Shown: positions 37,815 to 49,913, counted from the stretch's first letter. The stretch is DNA of 64,000 bases from Dermanyssus gallinae (GCA_003439945.1 QVRM01001757.1:129001-193000); one strand, 5' to 3'. Made by a program: numbers and translations. The notes: generated by a model not told the origin, from the sequence alone.

Positions 37815-38285
37815 ATTCAAATTGGGCTGCCAAATTCAAGGCGAAATAACGCGTAGAGATTGTTTTAAATTAACCATAAAAAGACAATTTGCAGGAAGAA
37901 CCCCTGCAATTTGCACGAGATTTTCGTGCAATTTACACTCGGCTTACCTACGGCGTTGTGAGAGGGCTATTTGCGGACTTGTGCAACAGTTTCACACGAG
38001 AGGCTCAGTATGTGATTTGCCAAGCCCCGGAAGACCACGGAACGCTGGTTTGACTGTGACCGAAAGTGTTGGACAATGTTTGGAAACATCGGTTCGGGGA
38101 GTACCCAACATCTAGACCTTTCGCGCACCTAACCTGGTGTATTTTGAGGTTTGATCTAACGTAGTATTTGTTTAACATTCAGCTGACACAAGAGCTCGCG
38201 CCTACGGACCATACGGAGCGGATTGTTTCTAAAATTACCTGCAGCATTCTTAGCAGCGCACTGATAAATATGTTTAGCCTGTTCA
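37815..38285 (+). pseudogene. DUF4817-type transposase relic (Tc1/mariner-like)
   Basis: VQQFHTRGSVCDLPSPGRPR matches the 'F--TGSV-D---GRPR' helix-turn-helix signature of DUF4817 transposase relatives. After stops, FNIQLTQELAPTDHTER matches the 'YK-QL-QEL-P-DH--R' string that follows in these proteins. No catalytic domain is seen. It is upstream of the first anoctamin exon found. Confidence 0.6.
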
Positions 38286-38289
38286 AGCT

Positions 38290-38965
38290 TATCGCCTCGG
38301 CCTAGTTAATTTTTTCCAGTTTTCTCAGCTATTGATATAACGTTCTTACCGTACTTAATCCAACTTAAAATCAAACACATAACAGTGCAAATATTAAGGA
38401 ACTGACACAATCAAGAAACCTAGAGGAATTAAATTATATAGGTATTTACATAATAATAGCGTGTCTACTGAGTGTTAGGGTTGACAAAATAAATAGTGAC
38501 TGTAAATAAATATTTTGACTGTGGTCTCCTTGATGTAGATCCCTCCTGAGCTTACTTCATTTGTTTGCACGGTCTGCTCAATGACTTGGCGAAAAGTTAT
38601 TTTTTTAGTTATCCCTTTTTTTGCGTTATTGTAGCTTTAAACAATATCTGAAACATGGCCTTTCAACTCGTTTTTTGGAAACAAATAGTTTCCGAAAACA
38701 ACATAGATTGGTATGTATAGCTGCACTGCTATATCCCGTAGTTGCGCAAAAAATATGATATCTTACGGATTATGTTTGGCTTCGGCTGCAAGCCAGCTGT
38801 TAAAACTGTACGCGAAAAAAATAAATTTCAGACAAGCTTTAACGACCGACAGGATGAAGCAGAAGAAAATGGCGCAAGAAGCTGCATGTTCTGGACTATG
38901 CTTGCTAAGCTCTAAACACGAACTAGCATCCATACATTGGATGTAAACAGTCTACTATGCAAAAA

Positions 38966-39030
<65 letters not shown>

Positions 39031-39610
39031 CAAGCAATTCCCGTACTTCAATTTAATTCCAGCGTAGCAGCACCCTCACATAGGTGTCATAGCAAAAATA
39101 ATAATTAAAACAACTTAGTAGATATGTTATATATATAGCTGATCAAAACTCTCGAGAGCCTGATCCCGGGTAATCATTCGATCATACAGCGGGAAAACGT
39201 CCACCGCGTCGTGTTGCGCAAATTAATTACTATGAACTTAGTTTGCCACGTTAAGCTGCAAGCCGGTTACCTCAATTAGCAGGAAATCTATTTCGATATT
39301 ATTGAATGCCGTGTGGAGTACAGTTATATTTGTTTGAATCCACTTCATCTGGAGAGCCTGGGTACGCGCTTAATATTATCATTAATACGCTTTAATCAAC
39401 GTTTGTCTGTTTGTTCTGTCAGCATTAAGTTTTTTACGGAGTTGGAGGGATACTCTCTATGGAAACATATGGTTCAGAGTTCGCTTTGTCGCTACAAGCT
39501 TTAAAATAATATTTTTCTCACGACGCGTCGTTGTATGGATGATGTTGAACATCTTTCACATCAGTTCAGTATAACCCTTCTCAATATTTACAGGAACACT
39601 ACGATCAATT
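38290..39610. other. No gene recognised
   Basis: AT-rich; contains the (A)n-(AT)n array at 38960-39026. No domain seen. Confidence 0.5.
38960..39026. repeat. A-run followed by (AT)n microsatellite
   Basis: Fourteen or so A residues grade into about 55 bp of AT repeat, which could mark an old poly(A) tail. Confidence 0.85.
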
Positions 39611-39639
39611 TTCTTCAATCTCTCCCAGTGTATGCGTTA

Positions 39640-40130
39640 GGAGTCTGAACGTCAACACTTGGGATTTCACCCTTGTATGCAATGCTACGTCGGTATTTAC
39701 TGCATATATTGACTAGAAATCGCTTATCTTTCTTCGAACATGGATTCCAGGCTGAGGCTGCATATGTTCTTATAGGAAGTACGTACACCTCAAATAGTTT
39801 TGAGTATATACGTGGATTCCTAAGCATGAATGAGAAAGCAATCCAGTACGCTCTCTTTGCGATGTCTCTTACGTGTTCTGTGTACTTCATATTAACAGAC
39901 GTTATTGCACCAAGGTTTCTGATAACTTTTTTGACAGCAAAATGATAATCACCGGTGGAATAATTGTACTCAGCATTTCTGTGACCCAAGTGAAGTACAA
40001 CGCACTTTGTCACCGATAGTTTCAGATCGGGCGAGACAGACCACGTGTAGAACTCATTTACCGTATTCTGTTGTCTTCTTTTTACATATACCAATTTTGA
40101 GCATATTCCAGCATTAGAATAGTACTGCAC
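39640..40130 (-). pseudogene. CR1/L2-like LINE reverse transcriptase relic
   Basis: LKLSVTKCVVLHLGHRN, VIRNLGAITSVNMKYTEHV, RNPRIYSKLFEVYVLPIRTY and SAWNPCSKKDKRFL follow the order of LINE-A after the YADD box (SVSKCAVL, RDLGVTFDRHMKF, LYEALVVPKWSYC). The open frame is 171 codons; the catalytic box is missing. Confidence 0.75.
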
Positions 40131-40455
40131 AATTGTTACATTCGCTGCTATTCCTGTGTAAGATACGATTATTCAAATATTGCTGAAGCCGAATATAATA
40201 GGTATATGAATGATTTATTCACAATTCAAACTTATTTGATCTCCTACTCAGATTTAAATCCTGCACCCGTGGACCGTTCGGAAACTTGGATATCCTAATA
40301 CTTATCGTGCATTCACTAGTTCATTCAGTACGTTCACTTCCTGTTACTAATCATGCTTTTACGTATGCTTACTTGTATTACAGTTTCGGGGAAACTTTTT
40401 ACAGCTAGAAGGCTCATTTATTACACTGCTTTATAGCGTTGTTGCTGCGTCCTGT

Positions 40456-40492
<37 letters not shown>

Positions 40493-41134
40493 ACCTACAT
40501 TCTGGCAATTCTGGCAACTACCCCATACGTTGGCCCACCAGAGATGTAATAAATCCGATCTCGCGGAAGAATTGCATTAACTAGCTCGAAGCCCGCGACG
40601 TCCAGTCGTATTCAGACCTCCAGGTGGTGGCCGTCAAATAGTTTGACTAGACGATTTAAACACGGAGCAAACACGAGAACAGTATTTCCAGCTCGAGATT
40701 TATCATTATAGAGGCGAAATCCAAATTTGCTTCCTATCCTTAGGTCTATAGTTAAATATTGCTGGTACTAATGGCCATTGGTCGAATCAACTAGCAGTCT
40801 TAGTAGCAGTAGTAGTGATACAACAAGTGGTACAACAGTAAAGCTAGTAGTATTCATAATGTAATCGAAGATGTCTACTAAACGAAAGTGATCATAAATC
40901 ATACACTTCACGACGTTGTGAACTATGATTTTTCTCGTGTTATTAGCTTTCTAGCGTGTCGGATTGCACCAACCAACTCCGTCGGAGCAACATAATCATA
41001 TACGAAGAAAGATTGTCGTGCCTCGTTTTCTCTGGAGGCCAGTAAGAACATATATCCATCGGAAACTACTCATGGCGAATGGTGCACATGTTTCGAGTTT
41101 TGTTTAGGACTACAACGGCAACAAGTGTGGCAGT

Positions 41135-41945
41135 TACAACAACAACAACAACAACAACAAGTTGACACAAGCTGCAAAAACAATCCGAGATTACCACCGG
41201 TCGGTGGCCGGACACGAAAACAGAGACGCTGAGAGATTTTCCACCACACAGTATTCATCTATCTGGGCTCACACAGACTCACTGACGCTCATGCAACACT
41301 TAACCAGTCCGCCGCCGCCCACTCACGGACCATCGGAGTTCCCTCGAAGAGCGAAATCGCGCTACTCACATAAATGCTCACACGTAGGTGTCCATACATA
41401 CACATGGCTACTGTGCTACTACGGCGCCGCTGTGTAAACGCCAACTTCTCCTACCTTACGAGTGTTGTTGTTGCCGCCGTTCTTGTAGTTGTTGTTGTTG
41501 TTGCTGTTGTTGTTGTTTTTGTTGTTGTTTTTGTTGTTGTTGTTGTTGCTGCTGCTGCTGCCGTCTCCGCCCCTGCTGCTGCTGTTGTTGTTGATTGAAT
41601 TAATTGTGAATGTCATCCAGGCGACTGACTATCCACCCGTAGTTCTCGAGACGGCGGAAACAATGTCGAAGTCATGGCACATCGCATTAACACAGAGCCA
41701 GCTGCTGCTGCAGCATCAGCAGCAACATCATCGACTACACGAACAGCAACAATAACGATAACGACGACCACAACAACACCATCAACGCCATCATCATCAT
41801 CAACAACAACAACATTAACAACAATAACAACAATAGCAGCTGTAGCCAGACTAACTGCCACCCACGCTTCCTCAGTACAGGCAACAGGTGCCGATCCAGC
41901 AAAATAATGATATTATTAATAATAATAATAATAATAATAATCCTG
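41135..41945. repeat. Cluster of (CAA)n, (GTT)n and (ATA)n tracts
   Basis: CAA repeats at 41135-41161, GTT/GCT repeats at 41463-41592, CAG/CAA/CATCAT repeats at 41700-41840 and TAA repeats at 41908-41941. Long open frames in both strands here are homopolymeric (Leu, Asn, Val or Cys runs). Confidence 0.9.
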
Positions 41946-42046
41946 GAAGATCTAAGCGCGACCGTTAGACGTCACAGAAGATCAACGCGAGGCACAGCGC
42001 GATTTGAGGTAGATGCCGTGTTTGGTTGGTATCTCCCCCGCGGGCA

Positions 42047-42068
42047 GAGAGAGAGAGAGAGAGAGAGT
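42047..42068. repeat. (GA)n microsatellite
   Basis: Pure AG run. Confidence 0.85.
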
Positions 42069-42681
42069 GGCTTCCAGTTTGACAGCCATCAACGGAGTCA
42101 GTGAATGAATGAGCAACGAAGGTCAAGCATTAGCAGTAGACGTTCACACCTCGCCAAGATTGTTGGCTAATTGGACAAGAATGATAATAATTTTGATGAT
42201 GATGATGATGATGAGGATGAAGATGATAATGGCGATGACGCATATTAATCCGTGTTGAAATGTTGTACGTAAATAAAGATTTACTGAAATAATATGATGA
42301 AGCAAATTTCATTTCAAAAGCAATTAAGAGGGAAATAGTATCTGTAGTGTGAACAAACGAACGAAAGTTGCTTATACACGCTTATTTCACCGCGTTTCAC
42401 TTTCACGATCGCGTATGTGGCGGCCGGCAAACATCGTAGAATAATAGATCAAGACATCCACAAAAGCCAGCAGCAGCAGCACAAAGCTCGGCAAAGTCGT
42501 AGCGGCAGGCCGACTACTAAACCTGACCGTCTGACCCGTCAGGCTCAGCTATTTAGTGTGGCAAGACTACTAGTGAAAACTACTAGTTCGCATCTAGCCG
42601 TTGTCTAGTCTATGGTCACAACTCGCTGAGAGACTGTGGCCACCTGGTGAGTAAGGAAGGAGTTCAGGCGATAGAGCCAAG

Positions 42682-42694
<13 letters not shown>

Positions 42695-42740
<46 letters not shown>

Positions 42741-42800
42741 TAGAGAGAGAGAGAGAAAGAGAGAGAGGAAGAAAGAGAGAGAGGGGGAGAGAGAGAGCGA
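42695..42800. repeat. (AT)n followed by (GA)n-rich tract
   Basis: About 42 bp of AT repeat then a degenerate GAGAGAGA tract to about 42800. Confidence 0.9.
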
Positions 42801-42879
42801 GCGCGGGAGAGCGTGTAGTCTCCATCTGCTATCTTGACAAATTACGCTCTACGACAGGGCAGACAGAATGACGTATTTG

Positions 42880-43155
42880 TTCTTGTTGTTGTTGTAGTCG
42901 TTGTTGTTGTGGGTATTATTGTTGTCGCTGCTGCTGTTGCTGTCGGCTCCTTCCGCAAAGACGACAGTGGAACGAACGCGATCAACACTTGAATGCCGCC
43001 TCCACTGATAAGATCCATCGACAGAAAATCGTGACGACGACCAAACTCGAGCAGTAGCAACAACAAAAGCCTAACAACAACAACAACAGCAATGGCCTAA
43101 CAACGACAACAACAACAACAACAGCCTAACAACAACAACAACAACAACAACAAAA
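42880..43155. repeat. (GTT)n and (CAA)n tracts in opposite orientation
   Basis: GTT-rich at 42880-42945, CAA-rich at 43060-43155; the two could pair as an imperfect inverted repeat. Confidence 0.85.
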
Positions 43156-43387
43156 TTAAAAAATCTGTTGCTGACCGCCAATGTTGGAGGACTTGATCTC
43201 AATGGCAGCGTTGTAATATGCGATCTCACGTCAGAGACCGTCAGAAAAGCCGCTCTCCAAATAGCCATTCCAGGACAGTCGGCCGTCCAGGCAGCCATAC
43301 GACGTGAAACTGGATCTAGAATGGGTTGGGTCAACGCTCCAAATTGTTCTCCATTTAACTGTTGCATGCTCTATCCGGATGTTAGGG

Positions 43388-43388
43388 G

Positions 43389-43439
<51 letters not shown>

Positions 43440-43441
43440 TT
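43388..43441. repeat. (ATT)n microsatellite
   Basis: About 17 ATT units, at the 3' end side of a SINE-A fragment. Confidence 0.9.
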
Positions 43442-43456
43442 AACTACTACTAGTAA

Positions 43457-43526
43457 AATTTTCGGGCTGACCCTCAGCCAAGATTTACCGTCCACGGACC
43501 TGTTTTCACATTGCTTCATAGACGAT
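43457..43526 (-). mobile_element. SINE-A 3' fragment
   Basis: TTCGGGCTGACCCTCAGCCA then CCACGGACCTGTTTTCACAT and GCTTCATAGACG match the 3' 70 bp of SINE-A. The tRNA head is absent. Confidence 0.85.
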
Positions 43527-44065
43527 TATCTTACTACTACTACTACTACTACTACGTAAGGCAATGTCGTGTCACTTTGTACGCAAATAAAAAGGTCGGC
43601 AACATAACGACAATGCAATTGACGGTGAAATGGCAGTGTCGACGCCATAAATAAAAACAAAAACAACAACAACAGCAACTATAACAACATCAGCGGCTGC
43701 GACGACAACGGCAACAACGACAGAGTCACGACATCGATAAAAACAACAACAACAACAACAACAACAAGCAGTTTCGGCAGTCAACTTTCGATCAGCTCGA
43801 TTGCTCAACTTCGAAACAAACAGATGAGGAAACTGCGCAGGCTCGAATTTGCGACTCAGTCATAGTCAATTAATTGCTTTTTACAATTTCGACGAGAATC
43901 GATATAGGAAACGTAACCATACGCATGCGCTCTAATATCACTGCTATAGAAATATATATACATTTGGCACCAAGTGCATTCATTAATACTGTCTCGAGCG
44001 AACAACTCAAGCCACACCGCATTTGCAAACAGCAGTCACGTGTCAGTATAAGCCCCTACGGGACA

Positions 44066-44067
<2 letters not shown>

Positions 44068-44091
<24 letters not shown>
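44068..44091. repeat. (AT)n microsatellite
   Basis: Short AT run ending TGTGTG. Confidence 0.8.
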
Positions 44092-44097
<6 letters not shown>

Positions 44098-44286
44098 AAA
44101 GCAAAATTTTGGCGGGAGTAACTATGACTCTTTTACCGGCTTAGTCTGCTGGTGCGCGACTTCCGCGCGCTGCGGGGACCTTCACGAGCCCTTATGTAAG
44201 TTAGTCAGACGGTACAAACTCCCAATAGTAACACCCCCGTGTTTCCATCTAACGGGGCATACGATAGAGATTGGTTGGCAACGAAT

Positions 44287-44459
44287 TTATATTGTCATCC
44301 TGTCGTGGCCCATTCGAGGGCTGTTAAGGCTTTTGCCAATACGGGGGGAATGTGCTGCATAATGACCCCCGGGCCGGACGGTTAATGCCCCGAGTGACAC
44401 CCGGTGGTACCGTCCGGGACGCCTGCTGCCTTGGCTTAATAGGCAAAATGATATCGGGG
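44287..44459. repeat. Interspersed repeat D, copy 1
   Basis: Shares GTCGTGGCCCATTCGAGGGC, GGGACGCCTGCTGCCTTGGC and TTAATAGGCA with 49253-49420, about 80% identical over 170 bp. It is GC-rich compared with its surroundings. Non-coding; family unknown. Confidence 0.8.
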
Positions 44460-44482
44460 CGCTGCTTACTACACATACTTGT

Positions 44483-44669
44483 ATATACTTTTCGGGCTGA
44501 ACCTCAGCCAACATTTAACGTCCACGAGACTGCTTTTCGCAATGCTTCATAGACGGATGACCCCATAAATACAAATGTGCAACAGTGGGGCTCGAACCCG
44601 CGCACCTGCTATGTGCCTTCTCCGGTCGTGAGGCGCAGACGGAATGCACCACTCCACCGGGGCCGACGC
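44483..44669 (-). mobile_element. SINE-A copy 3 with target-site duplication
   Basis: Same family as copies 1 and 2. It is flanked by CACATACTTGT at 44472-44482 and 44670-44680 (11 bp). The tRNA-like head is at the right end (minus strand). Confidence 0.92.
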
Positions 44670-45589
44670 CACATACTTGTCTGTGCGGAGCCTCTGTTCA
44701 CCCAACGTTGACTACAAAAGTAATGTAGGACTGACACAGTGTCTGTTGGGTTGTGGTTTTGTAATTGCCGATGATATGGTGAATGAATAAATCATGTATG
44801 AATGAACGAGAAGCTAACAAATCCGATAACACTCGTTCTGTTTCTGCATTTGTATTCGGATCCCATACGAACGCTGCTACGTACACCCTAACCTCAGATG
44901 CGCATGCTATTTGCATTCCGCGTCTTAAACACGATAAAACGTGGGTGCGGTGTGAACTGGCAGTCGCTTAGGAATGTCGAAGGTACCGAACGCAACTGCA
45001 ATGCGTTTCAAACGATTATTATTATTACTATTATTATTATTATTACTTACTACGCATTAAGGCATCGACAGAATACCCCACTGTTGTTCGATGCGCTTCG
45101 TCAAATGCAATCATCGGCGCGAGATCGAGCATTCACACCAGGTAGACAAGTCACCTTGCAGCAATCATAGGAGTCATTAAGTTCTTTAATTGCTAAGATA
45201 AGTAATACTAATTATTAAGATAGTATGATAAGATGAATAAGATGACTTTTTGCCTAATCATAAAATGTTACTGATACACGTTACTATAAAATGTGTTATG
45301 TTCTGAATTCAAGCAGCATTTTAGGAGCGTAAACCATCACTTTCAGCTTTACTAGGAAAACATGAGCAGCAAGAAAAGAAGAAGAAGAGGAACAACAATA
45401 ACAACAGAAACAAGCAAAAGGAGAAAACGAAACAAAATGAAAGCATACGTATGTTTGCCTGGCTAACGCAGCGATTGTTCTGACAGATACTGGCCTACAT
45501 ACAACCATATGAACTCTTCATAGCGCAGGTCAATATTTTTAAACCAAGAAACAAAAACAACAACTACTAAAACAAAACAAAAAGGACAA

Positions 45590-45730
45590 GGAATATTGAC
45601 TTTGAATGCCTTGTTTCGTCTATTTGCTAGCTGTGCTATGTTTTCTAACATCGGCCGCCACCAAACCTCGCAGCAGTACGCGAGCTTAGGTGAGACGAAC
45701 CTCTTGTCAAGGTTTGTATAACATTGCAGT
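45590..45730 (-). pseudogene. LINE RT C-terminal relic
   Basis: RFVSPKLAYCCEVWWRPMLE then LANRRNKAFKV resembles the 'LVRPKLEY---VW-P------LE--QR-A-K' thumb region of CR1-like RTs. A short fragment only. Confidence 0.45.
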
Positions 45731-45887
45731 CGAAAGCTTGGTTGACTTTCATGGGGCAGACGAGCAGTGCACCTGTCGGCACTGTGGAACAACTTGCGCA
45801 ACCTATCATCTATTACATTGCCCGGAACTCACCAGCACTCCGACAGACTCAGATTCATATGTAACATACGCACGACTTGAGTAATAA
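45720..45887 (+). pseudogene. LINE-B4 relic: CCHC knuckle
   Basis: VESLVDFHGADEQCTCRHCG and TTCATYHLLHCPEL carry the C-x2-C...H-x4-C knuckle at the same place as in LINE-B1, B2 and B3. A short A/T-rich end with TAATAAATGATT follows, like the LINE-B tail. Confidence 0.6.
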
Positions 45888-45970
45888 ATGATTCTAACAA
45901 ATGATTTTGAACAGTGGTACAGCATATCATAGACGGCAATCGCTATATGTATATATATATATATATATAT

Positions 45971-46875
45971 GATTTCCGACGCAAGCTAGCAAACGGCGAA
46001 TAGCGGACCTAAGGAAAATCATAAAACGTTGGAATGTTTTACGTTGAAGCTTTCACGTGCAGAAGCGGACTATTTTGCCATTGCGACCAAAGATGTACGC
46101 CCAAGAGACTATTCTCAGGCAATATCAAATTTAATGCTCATCATTTTCGTACCAAAGTGATAGTGCTGCGTCGCGTAGTTGCCAAGTAACTAAGTTTTTT
46201 GGACAGCCATAGTTGTTATGTTTTACGTTGAAGCTTTCACGTTCACCGAGCCAAAAAAAATTGCCAAGACGTTTTCGCCCCCTCTTTCCATTGAGAAAAC
46301 GTATTTTCTTGTCGAGTTCTACCAAAACTCAAAATATGTACCTCACGATCTGATATATTCTTGCTGAAGCAAGCCAAAATGCTAGCAAGTATGCATGTCT
46401 TCGCTTCCGATGTTGCGGAAACTACGTAGCGCAGCACTATCACTTGGTACGAAAATGATGGGCATTGAATTTGCTATTGTCTAAGAATAGTTTTTTGTGC
46501 GCACATTTTTGGTCGAAACGGCAAAATTGTACGGTTCTGCACTTGAAAGCTTCAATCAAAAGGATATAACAACATATCGACTCTACTTAATCCCGCTATT
46601 CGCTTTTCGCTAACCTTGCGTCGGGTGTTATTCCGCGTATGCAAATATTACGCCGAACACGCCGCTGTGATCGGTTTGTTCATGCGTTGACTGGTTCTCT
46701 CGCAAACGTAAATTTGCAGAACTATGTAGGAAAAAAAAGGCAGAATAGCTTATTTTATAGGTTTCATCTTCACTCCTAAACATGACGTCCGCTCCCTTCC
46801 TTCATTGTGAAAAATTATATCTTGCCGAGTTCTACCAAACCTTAAAATAGATACATATTGTTATGACAGACCCCG
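45971..46875. mobile_element. Fold-back element, copy 2 (left end truncated)
   Basis: Shares the core and right arm of the element at 54231-55381: CCATTGCGACCAAA, GTTATGTTTTACGT, GAAAATGATGGGCATT, CATGCGTTGACTGGTTCTC and the end GAGTTCTACCAAACCTTAAA. The outer 260 bp of the left arm is missing, replaced at the edge by an AT array. It is diverged from copy 1 by roughly a fifth to a quarter. Confidence 0.82.

Positions 46876-46941
<66 letters not shown>
46876..46941. repeat. (AT)n microsatellite
   Basis: AT array directly at the right end of fold-back copy 2. Confidence 0.9.
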
Positions 46942-46943
<2 letters not shown>

Positions 46944-47032
46944 GAATATGCATGGCTTGGCCGGGACATTCAACCCACTATTCTAGCCTCTTATTGAGGC
47001 TGCTCTGCAATGTCTCCATGATAGATACCAGA

Positions 47033-47335
47033 AGCGTGACGGCGTAGTCTAGGGGACTAGTGCGCTAGTCGTGGTTATCATCTACCAAAGAGTCGCCGGT
47101 TCGATCCCCGTTGTTGTCAAATTATTTGTGAGCGATGCTCATTGGAAACAGATGATAAACCATACAGCTAAGAATCAACGGCCATGCTGCCATACAAACT
47201 GTTGGAAAAACCCTATATATCCCAACATGTCCGGTCTTCAGTGCATCGAAGGTTTGCCTCACGCCGCACGGTGATTCCACGCTCGTAGGAGACGGAGGAT
47301 GGTCCAGTAGATAAATAACCTCCTTTTTTTTTTTG
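47033..47335 (+). mobile_element. SINE-C copy 2
   Basis: tRNA-like head GGCGTAGTCTAGGGGACTAG with B box GCCGGTTCGATCCCC, and a body with GAGCGATGCTCATTGGAAAC and CCATGCTGCCATACAAA, about 80% like copy 1. It ends AATAACCTCC plus a T run. Its B box is closer to consensus than that of copy 1. Confidence 0.9.
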
Positions 47336-48219
47336 TTCTGGGAGGTTTCGGTAATGCATGATGCACATGCGCCACTAGCAGCCTGCGTGACTAGTGTGAG
47401 ACTCGCAAACCCACTAAACCCGGATTCCTCCCCACCCCCCCAGGCTCGGTATTACTTTGGCATTACATCGAAACCGTGGGAATAACCTCCTTAACAGCTT
47501 TTCTTTAGTTCTAGATGGTAAAGTGGAACATAAACGGCGAGCTAGCCTGCGCGAACCTACCTTCGGTCCAGGAAAGAAGGCACGGTCATGGTTAAACTTG
47601 ACCATGACTTTGCCTTCTTTCTTTCAAAACGCTTTCAACAATGTTCATCGTGAAAACCTCCAGAAGGCTGTTGTCTCGCACATGCCTGACATGTTTTGCC
47701 TAGCAATGAAAGAGTTTATAGATGGACTCGATTGAGTGCTCGCCTAAAGTATGGTACCTGCAAACGGCGTGTTGGCTGGAGACCCTGTTGGAGCGGGGCT
47801 TTTGGATGTTTAACATGTCCTACATTTTGCAGCGAAGAGCTTCTTTGGACTGCCAGTGAGAGATCTGTGGGCAAAAAGACGAATTCGGCCCGTTTGCGGC
47901 CCGTGGCGATTTCCTTCCTGGCGGCGTTTCGCTTCTTCTTACTTTTACATGCATCCGAAATGGACGATCTCAATTAGAATAGAACGATCTCAATTAGAAT
48001 AGACGATTTTCACTGATAGTGTGCATTGTCAGTGTGACAATAGGTACATGCATTTAATAGTAGTCATGCATGTAATTTGTTCATATCAGACTGGCAATAT
48101 CATCACGTCCACGGCACCAACAGGTGCCGCATTATTATTCTTGACAAAGGCCTCGAAGGCCCTGAAGGGGCTTGTGCATATTTCTCATCACTACTACTGG
48201 TTACTACTACTACTATTTT

Positions 48220-48330
48220 TTTTGGTGAGAGGGAAAAATGCTTTTACGCACAACCAAAGCGGGTAGTGTGGTAGAGCTCAATGTCGATGTTGTTGGCATA
48301 ATACTCACTAAAAACCTCTCACCTAAATGG
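48220..48330 (+). repeat. Interspersed repeat E, copy 2
   Basis: TTTTTTTTGGTGAGAGGG then ATGCTTTTACGCACAACC and GCGGGTAGTGTGGTAGAG, similar to 34741-34880 (complement) and 50462-50545. Confidence 0.5.
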
Positions 48331-48652
48331 CCTCAGGAAGAGGCGAGGAGCTGGAACCGTTCTTTAATACTACTTCAACCCCTACTTCTACTACTACTCT
48401 TACTGTGACTAACATAACTAGCTGCGCTTCGTACAACATAAAGCTGACACGCTAACCCGGTGTCACTATACATCTGTACGCCCACATCTATGTGTTTAGC
48501 CGTTTGTCCCACCTACTTTTGATGACCTAACGGATTTTCTTTTAAACTATAGCGTCACTCTCTCTCTCTATCGGGCTCGGTGTTGACCTAGTCGTGCCCC
48601 ACCGATGTCGTTGTGGTGATTTTGTAGACGCGTTGGCCCATCATGGACTGTC

Positions 48653-49154
48653 ATGCGCGTTAAGTGCAGGCCGACGAGCACGTCACTCCGCGCACTTCGA
48701 TCTGCCGGCTTTCCATGTGCTCTAGAGCCCCCGGTTCTATCGAGGGATGACGGAAAAAGATCTGACGGCCTGACTTTGACGCCCCTTGAGCGTGGCCGCA
48801 TGCTTGTTTGGGACGCAACTGTAACCGACCCATTATCCCCTTCAATGGTCGGTGCAGGTGCGGACCGAGCAGGTCATGCTTCCAGGTTAGCTGAGGCTAA
48901 CAAATGCAGAAATATTCCAGTGTGGATTATCCGCACGAATTTTGTCCGTTGGCGTTCGAGACTATGCGAACTGCAGGCCCCTTTCGCTCAAACTGATTCA
49001 GCGCGTATGTAAAAGGCTTAATCTTTCGACACAAGACTCGATAGCATCCGAATTCTTGCGTCAGAGGCTGTCGCTACACATTCAACGAGGAAATGCAGCG
49101 TCTATTCGGTGCACGTTGTTGAACTGGGCTAACCCTGGGTTAGAGAACCCGTAA
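48653..49154 (+). pseudogene. LINE-C2 C-terminal domain
   Basis: Open for 119 codons with SDGLTLTPLERGRMLVWDAT and VTDPLSPSMVGAGADRAGHA, then a frame change to RLSLHIQRGNAASI. The RGNAAS end is the best anchor for joining this with the relic at 9.1-9.9 kb. Confidence 0.7.
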
Positions 49155-49206
49155 TCACTCGTTCGCGAGGAGACAATTGTCCAGTCCAAAGTGCAAACAT
49201 AACGAA

Positions 49207-49209
<3 letters not shown>

Positions 49210-49252
<43 letters not shown>
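49210..49252. repeat. (AT)n microsatellite
   Basis: AT array between the LINE-C2 end and repeat D copy 2. Confidence 0.9.
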
Positions 49253-49256
<4 letters not shown>

Positions 49257-49735
49257 TATTGTCATTCTGTCGTGGCCCATTCGAGGGCTGTTAAGGCTGC
49301 TGCCTAATACGGGGGAAATGTGCTGCACATGAAACTCGGGCCAGACGAATAACGCCCTGGGTAACTCGAGGGTACCGTCTGGGACGCCTGCTGCCTTGGC
49401 TTAATAGGCACAATGAGTGCGAGTTAGCCACATGAACGCAGACCGGCTGTCGTGAAGACCATCTGGCTCCGCTGATTTTACGGGGAACCCCTGCTCTGGA
49501 GTGGTCGGACCTCCTTCGGGGAGAATGTATATTCTGGGGTGTAACGCGGAATCGCGAGGTGAATGCGTCTAATCGGTACGGTGGAGTAGTGTGGTACCCC
49601 CCATTCCGAACCTCGATAGGGGGGAGGGTGGGGGATCTGCCGGCCTGTCAATTCGGGCTGGTGGGCACTCCCGTTCGGGTCCGCGCGTATTAAATCGCGG
49701 TTAAAGGGCGGGAGTGTAAGTATTTCTCTCTTTTG
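49253..49735. repeat. Interspersed repeat D, copy 2, with GC-rich extension
   Basis: The first 170 bp match repeat D copy 1. The next 310 bp are GC-rich, with G runs (GGGGGGAGGGTGGGGGA at about 49620), and have no relative in the window. No open frame. It may be the 5' region of a longer element. Confidence 0.65.
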
Positions 49736-49737
49736 CT

Positions 49738-49873
49738 AGGTGTAGACTTTGTGCGAAGCCGTGCGACCTGTATGTACCACTTCTAGTAATGCTCGAACGA
49801 TCTGTCGCTGGTTAAAATACGGCGACGCTGCCGATAATATTTACTTCTAGCCTATATATGAACCAATCGATAA

Positions 49874-49913
<40 letters not shown>

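Larger units (their letters stand above)
40140..44280. other. Low-complexity, gene-poor region upstream of the anoctamin exons
   Basis: Dominated by (CAA)n/(GTT)n, (TTA)n, (CTA)n, (GA)n and (AT)n tracts. The missing first exon or promoter of the anoctamin could lie here, but no exon of correct phase was recognised. Confidence 0.5.
47440..49200 (+). mobile_element. LINE-C2: degenerate copy of the LINE-C family
   Basis: FQNAFNNVHRENLQKAVVSH is RT motif A, followed by MPDMFCLAMKEF and, after a stop, GVLAGDPVGAGLLDV. A different repeat (E, copy 2) and short repeats interrupt it at about 48.2 kb. The C-terminal domain resumes at 48.6 kb (SDGLTLTPLERGRMLVWDAT) and ends HIQRGNAASI near 49.1 kb. The same order is seen in LINE-C1 on the other strand. 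Confidence 0.72.

Noticed and set aside
37630..37839. Candidate first anoctamin exon with an ATG on the minus strand
   Set aside because: Its only plausible donor (CAG-GTACGA) gives phase 1, which would create an immediate stop on joining exon 1; no family similarity.
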